52,725 nt of DNA from the NCBI RefSeq assembly GCF_000003605.2, contig NW_003138331.1, forward strand, positions 3,119-55,843, in the 5' to 3' direction. Source of the DNA: Saccoglossus kowalevskii (lineage: Eukaryota; Hemichordata; Enteropneusta; Harrimaniidae). Below, piece after piece: positions 36,340-48,732 of the stretch (its first letter is position 1; each line of letters starts with the position of its first letter). The notes under the pieces were generated by a model. The model did no database searches. It had not been told where the DNA came from and was given only the letters and a program-made list of their open reading frames with translations. The position numbers and the translations under genes are program-made.

Positions 36340-39300
36340 GTGTTTGTTTGTTTTTTTGTTTTTTTATTTAAACAATATTTTTTATTTCGTTTCAATAATA
36401 TAGACATACAGCACAAAATATTACATTGCATAGAAGTACAAGGAAGTAAAATTAAGAGGAAGAAAATAAGGAGAAGAAAAAAAAGTGATCTGGTATAACA
36501 TCTAAATTTACCCATTATATAGCCAATTAGTTAATGGTTCCCATTTCTGATAATGGATAAGCTCTTTGTTTTTGTTTATTGCGATTTGTAGTTCAATATT
36601 TCTATTTTCCCTGTTCCAACTTTTATATGCGTATTTTGTTGGATGAACCTTTTGAACCCTACAGGTATATACATATTATTTAAATAATAAAATAAAATGA
36701 TTTAATAATATATTTTCCGGTTCACATAGACCTATAATAATATTTTTGACATTACAAACAAAATTGGCAATAAGTGTGCAATCACTTTGCAACAGTCTCC
36801 AAAGTCTCTTTACAACAATACATTTAACAAATAAGTGTTCTAATGTGTCTTCTTCTCTTTCACAAAAAGAACAGTGGAGGGACTTGATTATTTTCCATTT
36901 ATACAGTTTTACATTAGTTGTTAAAACTCTGTGTAGAATTTTGTATTGGAATGCCTTAAGATTTGTGGAGATTGTTGTCTTGAAAGGTAGTTTGAAAATT
37001 ACATTTTGTTTCATTCCATACAAATATTGGAAGGCTATGGCGATATTTGGCTCTTTAATAATGTTTTCACACAAAGATTTATACATCGTTTTGCTCGTCA
37101 GTGTATTAATTGCAACGTACTTAGAATTCCATTTGACTTTATTTTGAAAATCACACCACTCATGGGTATTAGCATGAATGTTCTCTCTCCAGTCATCTGG
37201 TATTTCAGAGATTAGGTCTTGTATAGTATGGTATTCTGTCAAAGTGATACCTTTTCCCTTCCAATATTGCCAGTGATGAAAGTTTCCATAGAAATCGATT
37301 AGGTCTATTATTCTTAATACTTTTTTTCTTTCCAAACTTTTCAGATAGACTGTACGATAGCCGTTTTTTAATAATCTATTGTTCCATAGTATTTGTTTAT
37401 CAATTTCAGATGTTGTTTTTGGAGTGTATGATGTCAGAGATGAACATTCTCGGATAATATCATAATAAAAGGGTGGGATTTGATTTTCAAATTGTGATTC
37501 ATCATAGTTGCAAAAAAACATAGTCCCCAAACTTTTTCAATAGTCCCTTCAATATATCCTTCCACCCGGCTTGGCTATCAGAAACAAACCGTTTCACCCA
37601 TATAATCTGTTGTGCTTAAAAAAAGAGTCCACCCCAATCATATGTAATCCACCCCTTTCAATATCTGAAATAAGGATGTTTCTTTTAATTGTATCCTTTC
37701 CATTCCAAATAAAATTGTAAATAATACTATTGATTTTTTTTATAATTGATTTTGGCACTGATACGCCGGAGGTTTTAAGGATCTGTATTTTAACAATTAT
37801 TGAGAGTTTTCTTCTAGACCACAATGAGCATACTGACTTCAGACTGTTAATTTTCTCTGAAAAATTTTCTTCATAGACAGATGCATAGGTAAAAAAAAAT
37901 CCCAAAATTGTTATTCCATTCGACCATTTAATATTTATTTTCTCTTTTGGCCTGTGAACACACGTCAACAAAAGTGCCTCAGTTTTATCCTGATTTAGAT
38001 TTAATCCTGAACATTTTCCAAATTTGTCAACTGTATTGAAGAGCGGTATCATTGAGGTGGGCTTAATTGTACAGGTTATGTCGTCTGCATACATTACTAA
38101 CTTAATACTTTTTTTAACGGTACCAATACCATTTATAGTTAGATTATGTAATTTCACTACTATTATAAACAGATAAGGGGATAAGGGGTCTCCCTGCCGC
38201 ACACCTTCTACAATGGGAAAAATAACCAGTTGACCTTCCATGATTCATCACGCAGGAAGAGATGCTACTGTAAAACGTGTTTACCCAATTTATAAAGGAG
38301 TTACCAAAATTAAATACCTCCAATGTTTTTATCAGAAATTTGTGATCAACAGAATCAAAAGCTTTTTTGAAGTCCAGTGATATTAACACGCCATGTGTAT
38401 TTTGATGTCTAGTTAGCCACATTACATCAAAAACTGTGCGAATTGCATCACATATAAATCTGTCCTTCACAAACGCACATTGGTCTGGGTGAATGATAGT
38501 TGGCAGGATGGCATAAATGCGTTTAGAGGCTATCTTGACATCGGTATTAATGAGGGAGAGTAGTCTATAGTTTTCAAGGAATGTTTTATATTTGCCTTTT
38601 TTAGCAATCAGGATTATGACCCTGTTAACTGTCCCTTTCTATGAGAGTAATTTAAGCTATTGAGTAAATGTGAACTAATAATGTTCCAAAATGTTTGATG
38701 AAATTCAGCTGACAAGCCATCATTACCCGGTGTTTTATCTTTTGGTAATATGTTTAAGGCTCTAAAACATTCATTCAAAGTTAGTGCTCCCTCATAAGAC
38801 CACTTTGCTTACTCACTTAGGCAAGAAATGTTAGTATTATATAAAAATTGTTGGACGCCCAGTTCTGATTCTATCAAATGATCTTACACATTTCAATAGA
38901 ACTCTTTAATATAGGACATGATGTGATCAGTATTTGTTTCCTCAGTATTGTTAATATGTAAGCGCTTCACAGTTGTTTTAGTTTTGTTTGATCTCTCCAA
39001 ATGCTGAAAAAAATTATTACTTTTTTCTTCCAGCTCGTAATGATTACATCTAGATTGTATAATGGAACCCTGTACTTTATCATTCCAGATTTTCTCTATT
39101 TTCAATTTTGTCTCATGATATTGCTCTGTTTTAAATTTATTATCAAGAATATTTTCCAAGTCCTCAATTAACGATTCCAGTTAATGAAGTTTTGTGTTTT
39201 TTTCTTGAGCTTTTGAATTTGAATAGGTCATTGTAAAACGTCTTATTTTATACTTTAGATACTCCAAGGAAATCATTGGTTCATTGTCTAAAAGCTGAGG

Positions 39301-39380
39301 CTCCCACTCCTTGATTTGATTTGATAGCTTTAGGACATAATTTCTACCTTTACACAAAGAATTATTAAATTTCCAGTGTT
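36340..39380 (-). mobile_element. 5'-truncated LINE, Tx1/L1-type
   Basis: On the minus strand the sequence reads from the linker before reverse transcriptase (HWKFNNSL at about 39377) through the RT and C-terminal domain to an A-rich 3' tail region near 36340. The endonuclease and ORF1 are absent, so about half of a full element is missing, as is common for incompletely reverse-transcribed LINE copies. The exact 3' end is uncertain. Several frameshifts and stops show an old insertion. Confidence 0.85.
36676..39380 (-). pseudogene. LINE ORF2 remnant (reverse transcriptase)
   Basis: In order on the minus strand: the linker with ELEEKSNNFFQHLERSNKT (38893-39159); fingers and palm with GVLISLDFKKAFDSVDHKFL (38144-38470); VEGVRQGDPLSPYLF and the catalytic YADD at 38091-38080 (frame 37594-38241); and a 284-residue thumb/C-terminal part (36676-37530) ending in a CCHC-type motif, CSFCEREEDTLEHLFVKC. 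These motifs are typical of the L1/Tx1 superfamily. At least three frame changes separate the parts, so no active enzyme is made. The catalytic YADD itself is intact. Confidence 0.88.
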
Positions 39381-42300
39381 AAAAACGAGGCAAATGCAGT
39401 ATTTGGGCAGTGACAATGACACAATTAGTAAAAGCCTATTTTTTCTACTAAAATGATATACAAAAATCTATTAATTATTAACTTGAGATTCATAAATAAT
39501 TCTATGAAGTGTGGTATCACTTATTATGGATTGGTGTGTCGATTTTTTTTGTGTTATTGCACTTGTGAAATTACTTATACAATTTGTGTGAACAAATCTA
39601 TGACTGGGTGTGTGGCCGTATTATTAATAAAGTATTATAAAAATATTACTAAAATAACTTAATATTTAACATAAATCTATATTGCTCCCAGGAAACGTGT
39701 TCACAACAATATATGTGTAAAATGATAGCCGCGATTAACTACAGCTGTTGGTAAAAAACGAGTTGTGATGAGAGGGTTGTGTAAATGTATTTTGCGTGTG
39801 GGCACTATTGTTGTCGTTGCAGTGCTATAACTGTGCTATAAATAATCAATTTTGGCTAATCCTTTTAATGATTAAACCCTTATGGTGATTAATATTCATA
39901 ATCACAAAAATACATGAGAGATTTGCAATACAAATGAAGAAGAAAGACAACACAACGTCAGTCCGTAATTATAAAGTAATACACAACGAGCGATAATTGT
40001 GTATAAATGTGTGTACACGTGGAAGGTGCATGTTCTCACATTCAACTCTTACATTGTCCATGAAAGATGTTATCAGTGGTTAACACTATAGTATGTTGGT
40101 CAACCCTGCATTTAATGGAAAATCAACATATAAATATACATATAAATGTGCAAAGCGTGGCACATACACATTAGCGGAGGACGTTGTGGCGTTCAAGTAA
40201 TAATGAACAACAACAACAACAGAAACATCAGAAAGAAACACTTTGCTCACTGTATTAAATACCCAAACATTTTATTGCGTCATCTCATTGGCACAATCGC
40301 TTATGTGTGACAAAAAAATACGTCTATAAAATCAGAAGTTGTGTGTATAAATGAATGCTTAAATAATTACCGGTTTTCCCGCTCCTTGAACAATATGTTA
40401 TACTAGAACCATTTTATAATACACAGAACATGCCTAATTCACATCAGTTATATTACTGGCGGTTTGCCTTCTTTACTTCACATTACACCAAGTGTAAGAA
40501 ATAAAATTATTCTGTCATTTATCCTGTCATGCACCTGTAGAGGGCGTTGTTTTTGTTGCTACCAACAAATGTGACACAAATATGCTACGAGTGTGTTTAA
40601 GTGTATATGTGTGTCTGCATGTATAGATATATACATATGTATGGCATATATGGTATCCACCAATACGTTGTATATGTTTATTTATGTATACAATGGAACT
40701 GCACCATCAGTGTTACCCACGATATCCCAAGCGACCGGGGATAACCTGTGCAGACTTTAAGATAAATAGTCAATTTTACCCAGGTGATTAAGAATATTGA
40801 TATTCAAATACTGTGTTGAGGTTAACATCTCTGCTGACTGATCCTGATGTTAAATCGATTTCAGTGTAAAAAAATAATGTAAGTATGCAAATTTAGTCAT
40901 AATAACAATACGGAGAGACTAAGCCACCATAAGAATAAGCAACTACATGTGCGAATAATCAAGATACTTTTTTGTTATTTTATAATATATTTACCTTGAT
41001 TAATCTAAAATGCTATGTGAGGAATCAGAGAGGAAACAGAAAAAAGTCCATATCTTCAAGTTAACATACGTTCAAGCACGCAAGAAAATGCATAATAAAC
41101 TTTGGCAAACCAATCCCCCTAATTGTACTGTGATTGACTTGCGGTCAATGAAACCTGTTTTTTTCCTCTTATGTAACAAATTAATGGCGCTATAATCAAA
41201 TTTAGGATTCGACCGATTTTCTGTATACGATTGCATATATGGTCTACCTTCAAAATCAATCATTGGTCTGATCCACAGAACTCACGTACACATGTTCTTC
41301 TCAGAGCCTCAAGTAATTTAAAATGGTTCGGGAATAGTAAACTATTAAATAGTAAGACTAAAACAAATTGCATGAGCAACATAGTTACTACACGATATAA
41401 AAAATTATAGATGCCTTGTAAAATAATTATATTTGTGTCAATACGCCTTAGTCTCGGGTAAGCATCGAAATGTCGTTAAGAGCAACAAAGTTACGCAACT
41501 TGTTTTCACCTTCGAAATATTTCAATCTCTGTCGACATATGCGTTTACTGTTTCAATTACCACGGTTATATAGGCCAGCAGAACAGTGACCGCAATGGCG
41601 GTAAATAAAACACTGTTAGGTGGAGAAGTCATGTGATTCCATTGATATCAACGAGACGTCGTGGCCGGTTGTTTATAGGATATGTTGTCGCTGCTATTTA
41701 GTGGAAATTCTCATCCAACTAAAGATAATAATTATATATTAGTTGTATACATGTGTATGTTGTACTAGTAGATAGTTTTAAATATGTTGTTTCAAAAAAA
41801 ACTGCCATGTGAATATAAAACTTGTACATATATAATCTGTAGATATTTATATAATCTGAGCGTCAAAAATATTTATTTTTTGTATGCATGTCACGTGATT
41901 CTCATATTATCGTCAAGTCAGTATTTATCATATCGCATGTCCAACCTGACTGTAAGCGGGTGTTTTAAGGACGATTGCTAACATTAAAATTCGTAAATAA
42001 AAATATGTGGTCAACGAAACTAAGTTTGCAGAAAACGAATTCGGAAATAGGTTTTAAGTTTGCAATCGGAGACATTCCATTGTATCTCAAACTTTTGTTT
42101 GGCGACCTACGCTGTAAAAAAATATTATAAGATGTGACAGGCTGAGTGTTTTGAATACTAGTGTAAGTTATCCACACCACAGTACGTTTATATGATATCC
42201 TATGATACATGTTTAGCAAATATTCTCTTAAAAACATATCGTTGTTTCTCCGTAATAACTTTAAATGTCAATGACTTGCGTGTATGTGTAACATCGCACA

Positions 42301-43359
42301 ATAATTATTGAATATTTTACTGTGATACATGTTTTAATGGTAGCGACTCACCTTGATTGACCATTCACCAGTCTCCATAGAATCAGTGAGAATATACAAG
42401 GTAGGTGTATTTGCGTATTTAATTTAAGTTTAGTGATTGTGACGTAGCGAATTTTAGGGGATAAAACTTATAATTATTAAATCAGTAAAGGTCTTTTGAG
42501 TAGCATAGGAAAGGTATGTATTGCATACATCACTACATGCAGCAAGGTGGAGTTGTCTGTTAGTCTGATTTGATCAAAAAATTATTGGTCGAGAAACATA
42601 TACTTCCCATTGTAAATTTTAATGCAAGGGCTAGGCCACCGTGTTTTGTCATTACCGCAAGGAAGTGTATGCGTTTTCAGTGAAATTAAAACAAACCTTT
42701 ATTATGATTTTCTATTTAGTTATGAACAATTTTATTCCAACTGCAGGGAACATAGATTGCTGCACTACACGTTCACATTGGTTGTATTTGCCATTATGAA
42801 ATGTTTAAATACGCTTGGCTGACAAGACAAAAACACTGAAGACTTTGTTTCTCGCTACACTATACTAGTCTCCCCCTTTGAAGTAAGAGTGTGTTGAACG
42901 CATACGCCAAATAAACAAGTGTCGCAGATGGTAAGCGTGTACTGAATATGCATGCAGTGCGTCATTGAAGAAAACGTCCTTTGAAAAAATAAATAATAAT
43001 CAATTATCTCATGGTTTACAGTCTATGTATGTAACAATTTGAATTCTGTTAAATAAAATAATAACATGTGCAGCACATTTCACAGAGCAACATTTCAAGG
43101 CATGAGATATTTTTTCTGCGTCATCTGCTGAAATTTAGATCGTCGATTTTTTTTTGGCAAAAGTGCCGTATGAGACTAGACATTTTTGTGTAATTTTTGG
43201 TTTGTCAGTGCCGTGGTTCCAAACCACTGAAATAATTATATGTCTCAATAACGCATAATGTTTTGTCATGAAAATAATATGAACAATAAACGATTCTGTG
43301 ATGTGGAAGTCTTGTGCAGTCGTGTGCTGTCACCTTTTATTCCGAAGCTCCACCGCCTG
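39381..43359. other. Intergenic upstream of gene 3
   Basis: AT-rich, with only short frames lacking domains. I recognise no gene, RNA gene or transposon end here. Confidence 0.55.
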
Positions 43360-43563
43360 GTATAATTGTTTCTTCACAAAACAGACACAGGTATTGGCAC
43401 AGCTTGAAAACGGGTGAATTGTCACTAATTTGTTGGGCACCACGAACCATTTTATATCCACTCATTCACTCATTCTCTCCTATCCAGAGTTTGGAGTTGC
43501 ACATCGAAATACATTGTATCCTTACAATTGAAATCACCGTTTAGATCGACGCAGCTCATTGAG
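43360..43563 (+). promoter_or_regulatory. Promoter and untranslated first exon of gene 3
   Basis: This block is homologous to 28290-28473 over its whole length. It includes a TTTTATATCC box near 43450, a CCAGAGT segment and a terminal GGTACT donor (intron from 43564, 466 bases to the acceptor before the ATG). With a start about 30 bases after the box, the untranslated exon would be roughly 80 nt. The start site is inferred. Confidence 0.65.
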
Positions 43564-44029
43564 GTACTGTAGTAATCTAGCTTATTTAATGAATGGATTG
43601 AACCACAGAAGTGTTGCATATTTTGGAGATACATCTATATTTTTACCATGTTTTGTTTTCTAGTTACCAATCACAAACTTATACGAACAACCGCGATAGC
43701 TTCAATATTCTAGATTTCTTTCTTTTATCTATAGTAGCAGCAATTAATACTTTTTAATCAGTTACTGAGATTTTAGAATTTTTTTAAAATTATACACTGA
43801 GTACACGAGTAGAGGCCAAATATATGATTCAAATATACGTGACTTACAAAACGAAAATTTGGGCAGATATTTTACTAAATTGAGTATAAATCTTCTGTTA
43901 AAATTCAGATTGAAATTTTAGGAAAACTGTCCGGTGATAACATATCAGAGTTATGTTCATATGTTCTGCATGCAGACAAGTCAATGGTAAAAATAATGTC
44001 ATGTCCTCTCATTATTATGTCATTTCAGA

Positions 44030-46905
44030 ATGTACAGATTCGTGCTTGTTTACACGTTGGTGGCAGCAACAGCCAGTCACGTTATGTCAATGAAGCTTGG
44101 ACAACCGGTAAACAACATTATAGGCAAAGGCAACTAAATATTATTGTCCGCAAACAAAACGTAAAAACAACTTTCCACACAAAAACCACATCTACTAAAA
44201 TATTATTAGATATAACATTGGTGAATAGTTAAGCACTATTTCATGGGTAGATCTGTTTCCTGTAAATCATTACACGCATGCGTGTACAGTCCATTTTGTT
44301 GCACCTTATTTTTCCCAGCAAGTTACAGCATGTTGTTGTATATGTTGTTATATATTGTGTTGTGTCACATTACTGGAAATACACCATTAACTTCATGTAA
44401 AAGTAGTTTGTTATTATATTACGGACAATTTGTTTCTCACATCATTTTTCAACATAATCACGCGAATTATATTTATAGATGTTAAATGTGGGTCCGCGGC
44501 AACAAACAAACACACATTATCGTGAATAATGATTTATACAGCAATAGTGTATAAAATGACAGAGCATTAGGAACTCTTAACACGTTTAAAATATTGTAAC
44601 AATCAACGTGTATTTTCCTTCATCAGAACCATCATAGCATAGGTGTGCGAGCAGGTATGTTACTTTTTGTTTATTTAAACAATCCATATACATAACGCAG
44701 TTAGTAATTAGTAATTTTGTGATTCGATCTCGTTATCCTAAGGAACATTTGAAGTACCAATATATGTGCTTTGTCTAAACATTGTATCATTTAAATCATG
44801 CATGTGAAGGTGGTTGGGGAGATCCCGAGTTTGACACTATTGATGGCCGAATGTACGTATTCAGCGGCAATTGCTCGTACGTGTTGCTGAGAGAGTGTCA
44901 CGACCCATTAGGACCACCACGTTTCTCTGTGAATATTGTGAATGCCAGAACATTGAATACACCGTACACAGCTGCCGTTTACATTGACACCGTCTACGTG
45001 CTAATAGATTTAGAAGGAGGAAGTGTCTTCAGAGTTGATCTACTACAAGGAAAATATCTTTCAGTAAGTAATGAAGAGAAGTAATAAGCGATTGTAAAGT
45101 AGATTGTATGAATCGCAGCATTCAATAAGCTTTATTTGTAGAAACCACCGTGGCACAGTTCGCTAAATGTTTATTGAACACGTCATAATGATAATACTAC
45201 ACGTGTTTCATAGAGTTATTAAAGAAGAGAAATAGATACAGCATAAACATATTCGAGGATATGGGAAAAAAACTATATTTATAAATATATATGAATTTAC
45301 AACCACGATTATTCTTCTGATTATTTTGACTGTATTTTAACGCCCTCAATGGTCACTAAAATGTGCGCTCGACCGTTTATTTAATTTCTGGTAGCCGTGT
45401 ACGGACGATCGATTGTTTGGACGGCTGGTTGATTGCTCGATTTACTGGCTGGATGATTGCTTGGTTATTCGGATGTTTGGAGAAGTTGTGTGTAATACAG
45501 TAAATTTAAAAGATAATTGTGAACGCATTGGGTTCACTTTTAAAACTAACTACAAGAATTCCGGCCATCAGCTGAACGGAAGAGTTGCCAGTCAATCGTC
45601 TTCCGCATCCAGCATACTCAAAAAGGAAAACTATACAATGAGGAATCAGCGTATTAGATAAATTGTTTACCAATTGACTACTGTTCAGAAATATAGGTTT
45701 ACCCCTACTGCTTTTGTCATGATAGAATAAATTTAAGGTCTGTTCTTATTTCGTGTTGAAATCGTTTATTATGTGTTCTGATAAAAATTTGAACTCAGTT
45801 TAATGAAATATTTTATAAATTACTAGAAAATGTATGCTGTTTATTTGTGAGTTATAATGTATGTTATGAAATCCTTCATTCCTGTTAGTAAAGTCTATGC
45901 CAGAATAACAGATTATAATATTAAATTGATATTGAGATATTGTGAAAGGAACACATCGCCAAATAAATGTAGCTTAGTGTTTTAGTTTGTTTTTTGTTTG
46001 TTTGTTTGTTTGTTTGTTTTGTTTGTTTGTTTATTTATAAACATAAACTGGTAATTTATACAAATGACTTTTTTTATTGGATTAGTTTTCGATCACAGTA
46101 GTCTCTAACTTTTAATCTTCGATAAAAAAAATATTTGTGGTAGTGTCACTGTTGTGTATATTCGGGTACATTCTAATTCACCAGGGCTATATTTTGTCAT
46201 TGTTGATGAGGCATTTATGAAATTTTGTCAAGAATGTTTGTCAGTAAAACAGTTTTCTCTTCATTGTGGAGGTGTTGCGTATATGCCCAGTAGTAATCAC
46301 GTTGACCTGCCGTTTTGACCGTTTCTGTGCGTTCTGCACTTTCACTTCTCATGGGAGTCAGAACTGATTGTATTGTCATATTAATCAGCATATTACAAAG
46401 AGACTTGTATTATTAACTTGTAGATTAACAACCAGACATCAATCCATATCGTGGATATAGTGGATAAATGGGAAGATGTGGAAAATGGCATTACAATAAG
46501 GCAATTCAATTATAAAATACTGGTTACAAAACGTGACGAATTTAGTGTGTGTTGGGATGGTAAGGGACGTGTCGATGTAAAGGTTAACGACAATTTTAAC
46601 GGCGAAGTATGCGGTCTGCTTGGAAATGCCAATGATAACCCGGATGATGATTTACAGGAGCTCACAAGTGAAGGATTACAATTAGTTGAGAATGTAAATG
46701 ATTTTGCAATGAGCTGGCAAATAAAAGACAGGTGAGTATTGCAAAGTAATAATTTGGGCTGTCATAACATGATAAAGAGCGTCGCTCTAAATTCTCGCAA
46801 ATTAACTAATGTTTAGTTGCATGTTGCAACTAATGAATCCATTGAACACTCTGTCATACTACTAAATTGTAATTCTTTTCTTATTTCAGTTGCAGGATCG
46901 AATAA
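44030..46905 (+). CDS. Gene 3: secreted single VWD-domain protein
   Basis: Coding exons are 44030-44107, 44627-44654, 44810-45063, 46424-46731 and 46890-46905, giving 227 residues. The signal peptide is MYRFVLVYTLVAATASHVMS, followed by MKLGQPNHHSIGVRAGGW. The VWD domain runs from GDPEFDTIDG through NCSYVLLREC, VCWDGKGRVDVKV, VCGLLGNANDNPDDDL and FAMSWQI, closing with Cys in SCRIE. The calcium-loop pattern GNANDNPDDD is the best preserved of the three. Exon 3 is two codons shorter than in gene 2; otherwise exon sizes and phases are the same. Gene 3 is closest to gene 2 by eye, especially in exon 3. The ATG follows a TTTCAG acceptor by one base. Its function is unknown beyond being an extracellular VWD protein. 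Confidence 0.92.
45982..46033. repeat. (GTTT)n microsatellite in intron 3 of gene 3
   Basis: About twelve GTTT repeats with small interruptions. Confidence 0.93.
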
Positions 46906-47086
46906 CATGGCATTGCGCATCCACGGTTAAAAGTGAATACACGTGAACAGTTATCAACACTCAATAGCGACTGAACTGATGAAATATTTCACCTATTTTT
47001 TTCGATTCATAAATAGTTTTCATTTTGGCCCAAATGTTATTGTGTTGGTTGTAGCTTAATATATAAATCTACACTTATAATACACT

Positions 47087-47092
47087 AATAAA
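47087..47092 (+). promoter_or_regulatory. Polyadenylation signal of gene 3
   Basis: AATAAA lies 182 bases after the stop, a plausible 3' UTR length. Confidence 0.55.
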
Positions 47093-47593
47093 GCACTAAT
47101 TTATTCATGTGGAACGATGATTTATTTTGACAATTGAACCAAGGCACAGCTAATTGGCCATGTCACTAAAGGTATATTGTATTGGGTGTTTCCATGGCAA
47201 TGATAATCATACATTTCAAAACAACTGAGAGTATATGCTTGTAGCGTATATCACTTCTGGTCTAATAATTAGAAAATAGACTATTTACTCAATCCATGTA
47301 AATGTACGTTTATCAAGCTGTTAGTGGAATTGGTGTGTTATTATGTATGTTTAAATTATATCGCTTTACAGATCTTGGTCATCTGTCGTAATTCCGGTAC
47401 AAGATAACATGTTATATTCTCACCACTACAAGGCAACCACGTGTGATGTATTGAGTAATACACAGATCAGTGTGCATCGCTGTAATTGACCTTACTTGCC
47501 AAAACACACCGGCAACGTCTTTCAAACTCCCCTATTAAAATAACAAAATATATACACTACACAGAGAGAGATTTACTTCATTGCTAAACAAAT
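47093..47593. other. Intergenic, no feature recognised
   Basis: AT-rich sequence without open frames, repeats or RNA genes that I can support. Confidence 0.55.
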
Positions 47594-48730
47594 GAGGGTG
47601 ACGGTCCATTTGTTGTATAATTGTGACAGATTCAAAAACAAAAAGAACAGCCGTTGAGGGCATGATGTATTACGATCCGCTACAACACAAAGCCCCTGCC
47701 CCTGTCAACAACCACTCGGCCCACAGTTTGATTATTGATTTTTTTCTGCTCTGTAACAGTTATTGGGTACAATTGTATCTGTTACAGTCGACTCTTGGCC
47801 AGCAGATGACATCAGATACGTTACGGTCAACACTACTATACGTAGTTATACGACTGAATGTTACAGTCGGGTAACTTGAATTGTCCAGGTGGCTATTAAC
47901 TAAGATGCGACAATATATGTCGATTTACTCTGATATGTATTTTTGATAAAATATTCCATTACCTAACACTTGAAGTACAGCACATATTCCAGTTTGCAAA
48001 TAAAATAAAATGTCCGCAGGCATGTGTCCAGGTCTCAAGGAGGTGCCATCTACTGAAATCCAGTATTGTCAAGCAAACCTTTTGGCATTCCAGTACAAGA
48101 TAACAACTTACCAGGGCCCTGAAAACTCGTCACATACGTAGTCATCTTGAGAAGATGAGCTTAACTCTATCTCTCACTGATGATTTTACGTGTGCTTTCT
48201 TATAATAGTGTGCAACGTGTATCATAATGTTCTATGGTACACCGCTACGTAACACATTTCAATAAAATGGCGCCAACCTGAACCACAGTTTCCAATCGCA
48301 TTTAATGTGTATTTGTGTAAACTCACGTTGCCAATCGGTTTTTGTCTAAAACAATATTTCAGTTTGGTTGGATTATCATTATGTGGTTATTTAAGCAAAA
48401 ACAGCTATTGTCGCGTTTAAAGATTTAACATTTTCAGCATAACGACCGTTGCTGACCGTTGGTAGGCTAGAATCGCATGGCCAAGTTGCTGACTTGATAA
48501 AAAAAATGGCAGGAACAAAATTATCGTTTTTCGACTTTCGAGGATCAACGTATATGCTGATAACATGAGATACTGATGTAGTACAAAATAATAACATTCC
48601 CCATACGAACAAAAACCATTAGTCCTTGAATGCATTTAAATCGATGCAATCGGAACAAGGATCATCATATATATGTTGTGTAATTACTACAAAATTCTGT
48701 CAAAATGAACAAACAATAGAAATAATCATT
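47594..48730. repeat. 1.1-kb duplicated unit, copy 1
   Basis: Segments align in order with 48733-51770: the GACAGATTC...GCCGTTGAGGGCA part with 48770-48850, GTTACGGTCAACACTACTATACG with about 50344-50366, CTACTGAAATCCAGT with about 50743-50757, and GGCTAGAATCGCATG with about 51484-51498. Sequence divergence is substantial, so the duplication is old. No coding frame is conserved between copies, so it looks like a non-coding repeat or a decayed element. Confidence 0.75.
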
Positions 48731-48732
48731 AA

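Noticed and set aside
36746-37215. Plus-strand open frames of 69-133 residues
   Set aside because: They are antisense to the LINE reverse-transcriptase remnant.
44243-44485. Hydrophobic 80-residue frame inside intron 1 of gene 3
   Set aside because: It lies wholly in an intron of a well-supported gene and has no counterpart in the introns of genes 1 or 2.
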